From Nocardia takedensis NBRC 100417 (GTDB lineage Bacteria; Actinomycetota; Actinomycetes; Mycobacteriales; Mycobacteriaceae), in the NCBI RefSeq assembly GCF_000308695.1, contig NZ_BAGG01000081.1:1-64000 (forward strand): DNA of 64,000 nucleotides. The letters are read 5' to 3'. The position numbers and the translations under genes are program-made. Positions 51,910 to 60,314 of the stretch are shown piece after piece. The notes under the pieces are model-generated. The model was not told the DNA's origin. It ran no database searches and saw nothing but the letters and a program-made list of their open reading frames with translations. Numbering within the stretch: the stretch's first letter is position 1; each line of letters begins with the position of its first letter.

Positions 51910-51951
51910 CCGGGACCGGCGGCGGAAACCCCTCGACGCCGCCGGTCCCGG
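51910..51951 (+). terminator. Terminator of ggt
   Basis: A 15-bp perfect stem (51910-51924 and 51937-51951) with a 12-nt loop lies 9 bases after the ggt stop. Confidence 0.8.
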
Positions 51952-51969
51952 TGCGTGGGGTGGACGCGT

Positions 51970-52062
51970 TAAGCGCCGCCGCCGCGGATCGGGCCAGATC
52001 AGACACATCATCAGCGGATCGTCGGCGAAGGCGGCGGCGAGCAGGTCGGCGGCCGGAGTCAT
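51970..52062 (-). pseudogene. Remnant of a GNAT acetyltransferase N terminus
   Basis: From ATG 52062 the first 31 codons read MTPAADLLAAAFADDPLMM then CLIWPDPRRRR, the usual start of a GNAT acetyltransferase. After that the similarity ends and the frame runs into the ggt terminator and gene, antisense. Third positions are G/C-rich up to that point. No room is left for the rest of the domain, so this looks like a 5' relic of a deleted gene. Confidence 0.5.
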
Positions 52063-52093
52063 TCCGCGAGGATATCCGGGCCCGCGACGCGCG

Positions 52094-52612
52094 TCACCGG
52101 CCGGAGTCGTTCTCCCCCTGCGGATTCGGCTCGGCGTACTTCGCCCCCAGCTCGCGTAGTCGTTCCATCGCCCGCGCCGCGTGCTCGCCGTCGTTGGACC
52201 GGATCGCCAGCATCGGCACGTAGTCGTCGTTCACCAGTTCCAGCCGCGCCCACGATTTGCGCTCGGGAAAACTGACGCCGCGGATGTGCTGCCACGCGAA
52301 ATCACTGTCACCCAGGACGTTGCGCACCGACACGCCCGCCGCGCCCGCGCGCACCCGCGGCCGGGTCAGCATCAGCACGCAGCCCGCGAGCAGCACGCCG
52401 ATCCCGACCATCGCCACCTGGTCGATGAAACGGAACTTCACCCCGGTCGAGCCCGACTTGAGCCAGATGCCGCCGATCGCGAACACGACGATCAGCAGCA
52501 CCGCCACGATCCACGCCGTGCGCACCGCGCGCCGCGGACGCACCCGCATCTCCCACTCCGCGGCGGCCGCGGACTCCGGGGCGCCCCTGCGCCAGATCCG
52601 TGCGTCGGGCAT
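52094..52612 (-). CDS. Membrane protein with bacterial PH domain (Rv1417 position)
   Basis: The 172-residue protein starts at ATG 52612, overlapping the ribH stop. Two membrane helices (about residues 34-52 and 66-83) are followed by a PH-like beta domain (RPRVRAGAAGVSVRNVLGDSDFAWQHIRGVSFPERKSWARLEL) as in the low-molecular-weight antigen 6 family. It ends with a helix and a polar tail. The place beside ribH is that of Rv1417. Function is unknown. Confidence 0.88.
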   Translation of the reverse strand: MPDARIWRRGAPESAAAAEWEMRVRPRRAVRTAWIVAVLLIVVFAIGGIWLKSGSTGVKFRFIDQVAMVGIGVLLAGCVLMLTRPRVRAGAAGVSVRNVLGDSDFAWQHIRGVSFPERKSWARLELVNDDYVPMLAIRSNDGEHAARAMERLRELGAKYAEPNPQGENDSGR

Positions 52613-53088
52613 CAGCGCTGCCGCAGCGCGCGCAGGGTGAGCGCGGCGTCGAGGGCGGCGGCGCACGCCTGCTCGCCCTTGTCCTCGGCCGAACCCGGCA
52701 GACCCGCGCGATCGAGCGCCTGCTTCTCGGTGTCGGTGGTGAGCACGCCGTTGGCCACGGGCGTGGCCGCGTCCAGCGACACCCGGGTCAACCCGGCGGT
52801 CACCGCGTCGCAGACGTACTCGAAATGCGGTGTGCCGCCGCGGATCACCACACCCAGCGCGACCACGGCGTCATGGGTGCGGGCCAATTCCTGCGCGACC
52901 ACCGGCAACTCCATCGCCCCGGCGCAACGCACCACGGTGACCTCGGTGAGGCCGGCCTGCTTCGCGACGCGCTCGGCGTTGGCCACCAGCGTGTCGCAGA
53001 TCGTGGTGTGCCACCGCGAGGCGACGATGCCCAATTTCAGGTCCTTGGCATCCGCCAACTCGAAACTGGGTACGCCGGTGCCGCTCAT
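52612..53088 (-). CDS. ribH: 6,7-Dimethyl-8-ribityllumazine synthase
   Basis: The 158-residue enzyme condenses the pyrimidine and the butanone phosphate to lumazine. Motifs are IVASRWHTTICDTL, RCAGAMELPVVAQEL and GVVIRGGTPHFEYVCDAV with the active His. It lies 37 bases after ribBA, whose DHBP synthase domain makes its substrate, and overlaps the PH-domain gene. Confidence 0.96.
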   Translation of the reverse strand: MSGTGVPSFELADAKDLKLGIVASRWHTTICDTLVANAERVAKQAGLTEVTVVRCAGAMELPVVAQELARTHDAVVALGVVIRGGTPHFEYVCDAVTAGLTRVSLDAATPVANGVLTTDTEKQALDRAGLPGSAEDKGEQACAAALDAALTLRALRQR

Positions 53089-53125
53089 CGCTGTCCGCTC
53101 TCTCGTTCCGTGCCGCCGGTCGCCG

Positions 53126-54370
53126 TCACTGGGCCGTCTCGCCCAGGTCGAACTCGTCCAGGCCGATCAGGTCGTGGCCCATCCGGTCCCGCTTGGTCCG
53201 CAGATACCGCAGGTTCTCGGCGTTGGCGCGCAGCGGCATGGGCACCCGCTCGGTGATCTTCAGGCCGTAACCGTCCAGGCCGACCCGCTTGGCCGGATTG
53301 TTGGTCAGCAACCGCATCGACCGCAGCCCCAGGTCGACCAGGATCTGCGCGCCGGTGCCGTAGTCGCGGGCGTCGGCGGGCAGACCCAGCTCGAGGTTGG
53401 CGTCGACGGTGTCGTGCCCGGAATCCTGGAGCTGATACGCCTGGAGTTTGTGCATGAGGCCGATGCCGCGGCCCTCGTGCCCACGCATGTAGAGCACCAC
53501 GCCGCGGCCCTCTTGGGCCACCATCTCCAGCGCCGCGTCCAGTTGCGGGCCGCAGTCACAGCGCAGCGAACCGAACACGTCGCCGGTCAGGCACTCCGAA
53601 TGCACCCGGACCAGCACGTCCTCGCCGTCGGTGATGTCGCCGCGCACCAACGCGACGTGCTCGACCTCGTCGTAGATGCTCTGGTAGCCCACGGCCATGA
53701 ACTCGCCGTGCGCCGTCGGGATGCGCGCCTCGGCGACCCTGACGACCTGCTTCTCGTGCCTGCGCCGCCACGCGATCATGTCGGCGATCGAGATCAGCGC
53801 GATGTCGTGGTCGTCGGCGAAGACGCGCAGTTCCTCGGTGCGGGCCATGTAGCCCTCGTCCTTCTGACTGACGATCTCGCAGATCACCCCGGCGGGCCGC
53901 AGCCCGGCCATCCTGGCCAGGTCGACCGCGGCCTCGGTGTGCCCGGGCCTGCGCAGCACCCCGCCGTCCTTGGCGCGCAGCGGCACCACGTGGCCGGGGC
54001 GGGTCAGATCGTCGGCCTTGGCGTCGGGATCGGCCAGCAGGCGCATCGTGGTGGCGCGGTCCGCGCCGGAGATGCCGGTGGTGATGCCCTCGCGCGCGTC
54101 CACCGAGACGGTGTAGGCGGTACCGTGCTTGTCCTGGTTCGTGGCGAACATCGGCGGCAGGCCCAGCCGGTCGCAGTCGTCACCCATGAGCGGAACGCAG
54201 ATGTAGCCCGAGGTGTAGCGGATCATGAACGCCACCAGTTCGGGGGTGGCCTTCTCCGCCGCGAAGATGAGGTCGCCCTCGTTCTCGCGGTCCTCGTCGT
54301 CGACGACGACGACCGCTTTACCCGCGGCGATATCGGCGACTGCGCGCTCGATGGTGTCGAACCTGGTCAC
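53126..54370 (-). CDS. ribBA: Bifunctional DHBP synthase / GTP cyclohydrolase II RibBA
   Basis: The 414-residue enzyme starts both branches of riboflavin synthesis. Residues 1-205 are the 3,4-dihydroxy-2-butanone 4-phosphate synthase (DDEDRENEGDLIFAAE, RPGHVVPLRAKDGGV, GHTEAAVDLARMAGL). Residues 210-410 are GTP cyclohydrolase II, with zinc cysteines in HSECLTGDVFGSLRCDCGPQ and the catalytic YMRGHEGRGIGL. The GTG 54370 follows GGAG. A -10 box, TACTGT on the minus strand (54407-54412), lies about 35 bases upstream, so it may have its own promoter. Confidence 0.96.
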   Translation of the reverse strand: MTRFDTIERAVADIAAGKAVVVVDDEDRENEGDLIFAAEKATPELVAFMIRYTSGYICVPLMGDDCDRLGLPPMFATNQDKHGTAYTVSVDAREGITTGISGADRATTMRLLADPDAKADDLTRPGHVVPLRAKDGGVLRRPGHTEAAVDLARMAGLRPAGVICEIVSQKDEGYMARTEELRVFADDHDIALISIADMIAWRRRHEKQVVRVAEARIPTAHGEFMAVGYQSIYDEVEHVALVRGDITDGEDVLVRVHSECLTGDVFGSLRCDCGPQLDAALEMVAQEGRGVVLYMRGHEGRGIGLMHKLQAYQLQDSGHDTVDANLELGLPADARDYGTGAQILVDLGLRSMRLLTNNPAKRVGLDGYGLKITERVPMPLRANAENLRYLRTKRDRMGHDLIGLDEFDLGETAQ

Positions 54371-54406
54371 GTCTGCTGTGCTCCATCTCGAAATAGGTGC
54401 CTCACT

Positions 54407-54412
54407 ACAGTA
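54407..54412 (-). promoter_or_regulatory. -10-like box of ribBA
   Basis: TACTGT on the minus strand lies about 36 bases before GTG 54370. I see no FMN riboswitch in the leader. Confidence 0.4.
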
Positions 54413-54455
54413 ATGCCTGGGTGGTGCGCCCCCGGCGACCCACCCGCGCGGGTGT

Positions 54456-55064
54456 TCACCCGCGCTGCTGCAGCCGCTCCACGTACTTGGCGATCACGTC
54501 CACTTCGAGATTGACCTTCGTGCCGACGCCCGCGGACCCCAGGTTGGTCAGCGACAGCGTGGTCGGGATCAGCGACACCTCGAACCAGTCGCCCTCGGCC
54601 CCGGCTTCGCGGCCGAGCCCGGACACCGTCAGCGAGATGCCGTCGACGGTGATCGACCCCTTCTCCACCACGTAGCGGGCCAGCGACTCGGGCAGCGAGA
54701 TGCGCACGACCTCCCAGTTCTCCGACGGCGTGCGCGACAGGACGGCGCCGGTGCCGTCGACGTGGCCCTGCACCAGGTGCCCGCCCAGCCGACTGTTCAG
54801 CGCCGCGGCGCGCTCCAGGTTCACCGCCGAGCCCTCGCCGAGGCCGCCGATGCTCGACCGGTTCAGCGTCTCCTGCATGACGTCGACGGTGAAACCGTCG
54901 TCGAGCACGTCGACCACGGTCAGGCAGACGCCGTTGACGGCGATCGAATCGCCGTGTCCGGCATCGGAGGTCACGAGCTTGCCGCGGATCGTCAGGCGGG
55001 CGGCGTCGGCCAACCGTTCGACGGCGACGATCTCGCCCAGTTCTTCGACGATGCCTGTGAACAT
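54456..55064 (-). CDS. ribE: Riboflavin synthase alpha chain
   Basis: The 202-residue enzyme dismutates two lumazines to riboflavin. It has the two lumazine-binding repeats, from MFTGIVEELGEI and from QGHVDGTGAVLSRT, with AVNGVCLTV and SITVDGISLTV as the paired segments. ATG 55064 (MFTGIVEE) follows AGGAG by eight bases; the GTG three codons upstream overlaps that ribosome site and is not used. ribBA and ribH follow in the same direction; ribD is not in the cluster. Confidence 0.95.
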   Translation of the reverse strand: MFTGIVEELGEIVAVERLADAARLTIRGKLVTSDAGHGDSIAVNGVCLTVVDVLDDGFTVDVMQETLNRSSIGGLGEGSAVNLERAAALNSRLGGHLVQGHVDGTGAVLSRTPSENWEVVRISLPESLARYVVEKGSITVDGISLTVSGLGREAGAEGDWFEVSLIPTTLSLTNLGSAGVGTKVNLEVDVIAKYVERLQQRG

Positions 55065-55252
55065 CCCTGACACTCCTGTCGCCTGTGTACCTACCGTTAC
55101 CGAACAGTCGGATCCCGGATCGCTATTCCCTGCTTACTCGCCGGTCGGTCTCCCGCGCCAGCGTAACGACGGGAGTTCGGGGAAAACATGTGCGGCGTCA
55201 CAGACGTGCGACACGGCGATCCACGGTACGGCCAGGGAGCCGCGCAGGCGAC

Positions 55253-55933
55253 TCAGCCGCGGTGCGAGGTGGCGATACTGCGCAGCGACCGCACCGCCGC
55301 CCCCGGATCGGCGGTGTTGTAGACCGCCGAGCCCGCCACGAAACAGTCGATCCCGGCCTCGGCGGCCTGCTCGATGGTGTCGGCGTTGATCCCGCCGTCG
55401 ATCTCCACGATCAGCCGCAGCTCACCCGCGTCGACCAGGTTGCGCACCACCCGCGCCTTCGCCAGCACCTCCGGGATGAACGACTGGCCGCCGAAACCCG
55501 GCTCGACGCTCATCACCAGCAGGGTGTCGAATTCGCGCAGGATCTCCAGGTACGGCTCGATCGGGGTACCGGGCTTGACCGACAGCCCCGCCTTGGCGCC
55601 CGCCGCGCGAATATCGCGCGCCACCGCGATCGGGTCGTCGCTCGCCTCGGCGTGGAAGGTCACGTTGTGCGCGCCCGCCTCGGCGTAGGGCGGGGCCCAG
55701 CGCGCCGGGTCCTCGATCATCAAATGGCAGTCCAGCGGGATGTCGGTCGCCTTGACCAAGCTCTGCACCACCGGAAGGCCGAGGGTGAGGTTGGGGACGA
55801 AATGCGCGTCCATCACATCGACGTGCAACCAGTCCGACCCCGCCACCGCGCGGGCCTCCTCGGCGAGATTCGCGAAATCCGCGGACAGGATGGACGGGGC
55901 GATCATCGGCACGGCCGGGCGGGTGAACGTCAC
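55253..55933 (-). CDS. rpe: Ribulose-phosphate 3-epimerase
   Basis: The 226-residue TIM-barrel enzyme links the oxidative and nonoxidative pentose pathway. Motifs: APSILSADFANLA, HVDVMDAHFVPNLTLG, CHLMIEDPARW, VEPGFGGQSFIPEVL and EIDGGINADT. The start GTG 55933 has a TACACT box 8 nt before it; ATG 55906 (MIAPSIL) is an alternative. Upstream codons lie in the promoter. Confidence 0.95.
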   Translation of the reverse strand: MTFTRPAVPMIAPSILSADFANLAEEARAVAGSDWLHVDVMDAHFVPNLTLGLPVVQSLVKATDIPLDCHLMIEDPARWAPPYAEAGAHNVTFHAEASDDPIAVARDIRAAGAKAGLSVKPGTPIEPYLEILREFDTLLVMSVEPGFGGQSFIPEVLAKARVVRNLVDAGELRLIVEIDGGINADTIEQAAEAGIDCFVAGSAVYNTADPGAAVRSLRSIATSHRG

Positions 55934-55941
55934 GACGCGGC

Positions 55942-55947
55942 AGTGTA
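55942..55947 (-). promoter_or_regulatory. -10 box of rpe
   Basis: TACACT on the minus strand lies 8 nt before GTG 55933, which has no ribosome site. Confidence 0.5.
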
Positions 55948-56004
55948 CCGATCGGCGAACCCCCCGCGACCGGCGACCGGGGCGCGGCACACCCCCCGGA
56001 CGCT

Positions 56005-56032
56005 GATTGCCCGACGCCGGAATGGGTAGCCT
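56005..56032 (+). promoter_or_regulatory. Promoter of the usfX-sigF genes
   Basis: TAGCCT (56027-56032) lies 7 nt before GTG 56040, as for a leaderless gene. GATT (56005-56008), 15 nt before GGGTAG (56024-56029), also resembles the SigF pattern GTTT-N15-17-GGGTAT, so autoregulation by SigF is possible. Confidence 0.45.
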
Positions 56033-56039
56033 TCACAGG

Positions 56040-56462
56040 GTGATCAACATTTCGGCGGAACAGGGGATCTACAGCACCCCCGTGGAGATTCGGGTGGCCG
56101 CGTCGGTCACACAGCTGCCCATCGTGCGCGGGCTCGCCGAAACTCTCGTCCTACTGAGCGATTTCACCCTCGACGAGGTGGCCGACATCCGCCTCGCCGT
56201 CGATGAGGTGTGCTCGACGCTGATCGCCATCGCGCTACCCGAGAGCAGCCTGCTGTGCCGGTTCACCATCGGTGAATCCGAACTGCTCGTGCACGTCGGC
56301 GGGATCGCCGCCACCGAGGGGCTACCCGATCAGCGCAGCTTCGGCTGGCACGTGCTGCGCACCCTCACCGATTCGGTCGAAGCGACCCAGCACCCGTACG
56401 ACTCGGCGGCTTCCGGATATCCGACGACGGTCGAGTTCCGTCGGGTCCGGGGGAAGGCGTAG
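56040..56462 (+). CDS. usfX: Anti-sigma factor, UsfX/RsbW type
   Basis: The 140-residue GHKL-fold protein binds SigF. The N-box is ADIRLAVDEVCSTLIAIALP. The G boxes are degenerate: a DxGxG motif is missing (VHVGGIAATEG) and the second reads RSFGWHVLRTLTDSVEA, as in mycobacterial UsfX. The start is GTG 56040 from the -10 box; 11 further codons upstream are open. The stop overlaps the GTG of sigF by one base. Confidence 0.9.
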   Translation: MINISAEQGIYSTPVEIRVAASVTQLPIVRGLAETLVLLSDFTLDEVADIRLAVDEVCSTLIAIALPESSLLCRFTIGESELLVHVGGIAATEGLPDQRSFGWHVLRTLTDSVEATQHPYDSAASGYPTTVEFRRVRGKA

Positions 56463-57370
56463 TGGCGGAGCAGGACATCGACCGGACTCGCGCCGCGTCG
56501 GCCCCCGACACGATCGACACCGAGAATCCGGACAAGCACAACCCCGCCGAGCCCGAACCCGACGACGCGGACTCGGCCGAGGACGCCGACACCGTGCAGG
56601 AAGTCGGTTCGGTCGCGGGCGGTTACGACGATCTCGCCGGCATCTTCGCCCAACTCGCCGCCACCGAGGCGGGCACCGCGCAGCACACCGCGATCCGCGC
56701 GGAGTTGATCAGCCGCTGCATCCCGCTCGCCGACCACATCGCCCGCAAGTTCAGCGGGCGCGGGGAACCCTTCGACGATCTCACCCAGGTCGCCCGGGTC
56801 GGCTTGGTGCACGCGGTGGATCGCTTCGACGTCGCCCGCGGCTCGAACTTCCTGTCCTTCGCGGTGCCGACCATCATGGGCGAGGTCAGACGCTATTTCC
56901 GCGACAACACGTGGGCGATGCGGGTGCCGCGCCGGGTCAAGGAGACCCACCTGCGCATCGGCGCCGCCATCGACACCCTCTCCCAGACGCTGGGCCGCTC
57001 GCCCACCGCCAAGGAGATCGCCGCCGAACTCGACGTCGACCCCGACGAGGTCACCCAGGCCGTCATCGCGGGCAACGCCTACCAGCCCAGTTCGATCGAC
57101 GCCGCCTCCCTCGGCCGCGACACCGAGGCCTCGCTGCTGGACACCCTCGGCGAGGAGGAATCCCAATTCGACCGGGTGGAGGAGTACGTGGCGATCCGCC
57201 CGCTGCTGGCCGGGCTGCCCGAACGCGAACGCCGCATCCTGACCATGCGGTTCTTCGAGTCCATGACCCAGACCCAGATCGCCCAGCAGATGGGCATCTC
57301 GCAGATGCACGTCTCGCGAATCCTGGCCAAGACGCTGGCCCGGTTGCGCGAACTGTCCCAGCGCGACTGA
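56462..57370 (+). CDS. sigF: RNA polymerase sigma factor SigF
   Basis: The 302-residue stress sigma factor starts at GTG 56462. Residues 1-65 are an acidic extension (Asp/Glu/Ala-rich) longer than in mycobacteria. Region 2 is at about 75-145 (CIPLADHIARKFSGRGEPFDDLTQVARVGLVHAV, FAVPTIMGEVRRYFRDNTWAMRVPRR), region 3 at 155-215 and region 4 at 240-300 (LPERERRILTMRFFESMTQTQIAQQMGISQMHVSRILAKTL). It is paired with its antagonist upstream. In M. tuberculosis the pair is at Rv3287c-Rv3286c, far from rpe, so it is inserted here. Confidence 0.93.
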   Translation: MAEQDIDRTRAASAPDTIDTENPDKHNPAEPEPDDADSAEDADTVQEVGSVAGGYDDLAGIFAQLAATEAGTAQHTAIRAELISRCIPLADHIARKFSGRGEPFDDLTQVARVGLVHAVDRFDVARGSNFLSFAVPTIMGEVRRYFRDNTWAMRVPRRVKETHLRIGAAIDTLSQTLGRSPTAKEIAAELDVDPDEVTQAVIAGNAYQPSSIDAASLGRDTEASLLDTLGEEESQFDRVEEYVAIRPLLAGLPERERRILTMRFFESMTQTQIAQQMGISQMHVSRILAKTLARLRELSQRD

Positions 57371-57591
57371 AGTCGCCGACGCGATCACCCGCTGCCGGTT
57401 CGACGCCACGCGCCGAGTCTGCCGCGTCCGGCCCGCCCGGTCTTGGACATTCGGAACCCCGCAACGTGCCATACCCGGGCAGCCATCCTCTGCCGACAGA
57501 CCCGGGTTCGTGCCCGGCGGCCGGCACGGGTCAGGCGGGTTTCCCGCGGCGCGCGCTCGCGGCCATCATCGGCCGCCGGCGGGCGCGCGGG

Positions 57592-59394
57592 TCAGACGGG
57601 TTTGCGCAGGGCGGCGAGGAACATGGCGTCGGTGCCGTGGCGGTGCGGCCACAGTTGCGCCGCCGGACCGTCGCCCAGGTCGGGAACGCCGGGAAGGCAG
57701 TCGCGGGTGTCGAGTTGGATCGCGCCGGTGCGGCGGACCAGGTCGGCCACCACCGCCACGGTCTCGGACAGGTGCGGTGAGCACGTCGAGTAGACGACCA
57801 CACCGCCCGGTCGCAGCAGTTCCCAGGCCGCGGCCAGCAACTCGCGTTGCAGCACCACCAACTCGGCCACGTCGCCCGGGGTGCGCCGCCACCGCGCCTC
57901 CGGGCGGCGACGCAGCGCGCCGAGCCCGGTGCACGGGGCGTCGACCAGGACGCGGTCGTAGCCGGGAGTGAGCCCGCTGCGGCGACCGTCGACCACGTGC
58001 ACGTCGACGGGAAGGTCGGCGGTGCTCTTGCGGACCAGGTCCGCGCGATGTTCGGCGGGTTCCACCGCGTCCACGCGGTGTCCGTCGATATCGGCGAGCG
58101 CGCCGAGCAGCGCGGCCTTGCCGCCCGGTCCCGCGCACAGATCCAGCCAACGGCCGGTGTCGGGGCCGTCGAGTTCGGCGCGGGTCAGCGCGCGGGCGAC
58201 CAGTTGGCTGCCCTCGTCCTGGACGCCCGCCAATCCTTCGCGGACCGCCTCCAGCCGACCTGGATCACCGCCGTCCAGATAGACCGCGTACGGCGACCAC
58301 TTCCCCGGTTCACCCCCGGTGACCAGGGCCAACTCCTCGGCGGAGATCGCGCCCGGGCGAGCCACCAGGTGCACGGCCGGACGCGCGTCGTCGGCCGCCA
58401 GCAGATCCGCGAGCTCGCCCGCGCGAGCGCCGAGCGCGTCCGCGAACGCCTGCGCGATCCACACCGGATGCGCGTACTCGAAGGCCAGCCGCCCCACCGG
58501 ATCTCGCGGAGCCAACGCCGCCACCCACTCCTCGGCCGAGCGCTCCCCCGCCCGCCGCAGTACGGCGTTGACGAAACCCGCACGGCCCTGACCGAATTCG
58601 GCGCGCGCCAACTCCACCGAGGTGTCCACGGCCGCGTGCGCCCCGATCCGGGTGCGCAGCAACTGGTAGACGCCGAGGCGCAGCACGTCCAACAGCGGGC
58701 CGTCGATCTCCGACACCGGACGCCCCGCGCCCTCGGCGATCACCGCGTCCAACATGCCCAGCGACCGGCAGGCCCCGTAGGCGAGTTCGGTCGCCAGCGC
58801 GGCGTCGCGGTCCTTGATCCCGCGCTCACGCAACAGCGCGGGCAGCACCAAATTCGCGTAGGCGTCGCGTTCGCGGACCGCCCGCAGCACGTCACGGGCC
58901 GCCGTGCGGACCGGATCGCCGGTCCCCGCACGCGGACGCCCGGGCGACTTCGAGCGCTGCCCGCTCGCTGCGGAATCCGCACCGCCACGCCGCGAACCAC
59001 TCTCGGCCCCACGGCGTCCGCCCGTCGGAGCACGCTTGCCGTCACCCGCGCCGCCGCGTGCGCCACGACCGTCGGCCCGCGAACCTCGCGCACCGGACGC
59101 CGCGTCCCTCCGCACCTGGTCGGGACGGGATCCGCCGGTCGAGTCACGACGTTCCCCGCCGGACCGTTCCTCCTTGCCGCGCGGGGCCGATCCGCCGCGC
59201 GAGTCATTCTGCGCGGCAGCGCCGTTCGCCCTGCGCGGCCGTGCCTCGGCGGAACGGCCGTCGCGCCCGTCCGGCCGGGCGGGCCGACCGGTACGCCGGT
59301 CCGACTCGTCGGTGCGGCGGTCCGGCCGGGGCGAACCGTCGGTGCGCCGACCGCGCGCCGATCCGCCCCCGGAACCCTGCTCGCGCCCGGTCAC
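57592..59394 (-). CDS. rsmB: 16S rRNA (cytosine-967-C5) methyltransferase RsmB with long basic N terminus
   Basis: The 600-residue protein starts at GTG 59394, which overlaps the fmt stop (GTGA). About residues 1-150 are disordered, rich in Arg, Gly, Asp and Ser (RRTDESDRRTGRPARPDGRD type). A NusB-like domain follows (about 155-290), then the SAM methyltransferase domain with DLCAGPGGKAALLGALA, VDAPCTGLG and the catalytic Cys in VYSTCSPHLSE. It is the homologue of Rv1407 (Fmu), which lies beside fmt in the same way. Confidence 0.93.
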   Translation of the reverse strand: MTGREQGSGGGSARGRRTDGSPRPDRRTDESDRRTGRPARPDGRDGRSAEARPRRANGAAAQNDSRGGSAPRGKEERSGGERRDSTGGSRPDQVRRDAASGARGSRADGRGARGGAGDGKRAPTGGRRGAESGSRRGGADSAASGQRSKSPGRPRAGTGDPVRTAARDVLRAVRERDAYANLVLPALLRERGIKDRDAALATELAYGACRSLGMLDAVIAEGAGRPVSEIDGPLLDVLRLGVYQLLRTRIGAHAAVDTSVELARAEFGQGRAGFVNAVLRRAGERSAEEWVAALAPRDPVGRLAFEYAHPVWIAQAFADALGARAGELADLLAADDARPAVHLVARPGAISAEELALVTGGEPGKWSPYAVYLDGGDPGRLEAVREGLAGVQDEGSQLVARALTRAELDGPDTGRWLDLCAGPGGKAALLGALADIDGHRVDAVEPAEHRADLVRKSTADLPVDVHVVDGRRSGLTPGYDRVLVDAPCTGLGALRRRPEARWRRTPGDVAELVVLQRELLAAAWELLRPGGVVVYSTCSPHLSETVAVVADLVRRTGAIQLDTRDCLPGVPDLGDGPAAQLWPHRHGTDAMFLAALRKPV

Positions 59395-60314
59395 TCGACC
59401 ACCGCGCCCGGTGCCAGTCGCGCGCCGCGCGCCCAGTCCAGCGCGCCCATCATCCGTTTGCCCTGGGGCTGTACCTGATCCAGGCGGACCGCGGTGGTGG
59501 CCGTACCGACGAAGACGCCGGACTTGCGCACCTCGATCGTCTTGAGCGGCAGTTCCTCCTCGACCATCTCCACCGGGCCGACCTTGAGGCGCACGCCGTT
59601 CACCTCGGTCCACGCGCCGGGCGCGGGCGTGACCGCGCGCACCCGGCGGGCGATGGCCAGCGCGGGTTGATCCCAGCGGATGTGCCCGTCCTCCTGATCC
59701 ACCTTCGGCGCGTAGGACACACCGTCGGTGGGCTGCGGAACCGCTTGCAAGGTGCCGTCTTCCACCCCGTCGAGGGTGGTCTCCAGCAGGCGCGCGCCGG
59801 TGTCGGCCAACCGGGACAGCAGGGTGCCCGCCGTATCGGTGACGGCGATCTTCTCGGTCACCACACCGAAGACCGGGCCGGTGTCCAGACCGGCTTCGAT
59901 GCGGAAGGTGGACGCGCCGGTGATCTCGTCGCCCGCGTCGATGGCGGCCTGCACCGGGGCCGCGCCGCGCCACGCGGGCAGCAGCGAGAAGTGCAGGTTG
60001 ATCCAGCCGAAGCGCGGGATGTCGAGCACCCGTTCGGGCAGCAGCGCGCCGTAGGCGACGACCGGGCAGCAGTCGGGAGCCAACTCCGTCAGACGCGCCA
60101 CGAACTCGGGATCGCCGGGCTTGCGCGGCGTGAGCACCGGGATGCCGTGCTCGTCGGCGAGCTGACCGACCGGCGACCGGGTGACCTTCCTACCACGACC
60201 GGCGACCGCGTCCGGCCTGGTCACCACGGCGAGGACCTGGTGGCGCTCGGAGTCGAGCAGGCGGCGCAGCGAGGGCACCGCGGGTTCGGGGGTTCCGGCG
60301 AAGACGATCCGCAT
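59391..60314 (-). CDS. fmt: Methionyl-tRNA formyltransferase
   Basis: The 307-residue enzyme formylates initiator Met-tRNA. Motifs are FAGTPEPAVPSLRRLL, the folate-binding NLHFSLLPAWRGAAPVQAAI with the active His and Asn, and TGASTFRIEAGLDTGPVF. A C-terminal OB-like domain runs from about 210. The ATG touches the def stop (1-base overlap). The pair def-fmt makes and removes the N-formyl group. Confidence 0.96.
   Translation of the reverse strand: MRIVFAGTPEPAVPSLRRLLDSERHQVLAVVTRPDAVAGRGRKVTRSPVGQLADEHGIPVLTPRKPGDPEFVARLTELAPDCCPVVAYGALLPERVLDIPRFGWINLHFSLLPAWRGAAPVQAAIDAGDEITGASTFRIEAGLDTGPVFGVVTEKIAVTDTAGTLLSRLADTGARLLETTLDGVEDGTLQAVPQPTDGVSYAPKVDQEDGHIRWDQPALAIARRVRAVTPAPGAWTEVNGVRLKVGPVEMVEEELPLKTIEVRKSGVFVGTATTAVRLDQVQPQGKRMMGALDWARGARLAPGAVVE

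Noticed and set aside
54441..54454. CACCCGCGCGGGTG palindrome after ribE
   Set aside because: It has no loop and no T tract, and such GC palindromes are expected by chance in this DNA. It may be a weak terminator, but evidence is thin.
55065..55252. Possible FMN riboswitch before ribE
   Set aside because: The conserved FMN-aptamer segments (AGGGG..., GACCGGCGG, GATCTGGTGAGA) are absent on either strand.
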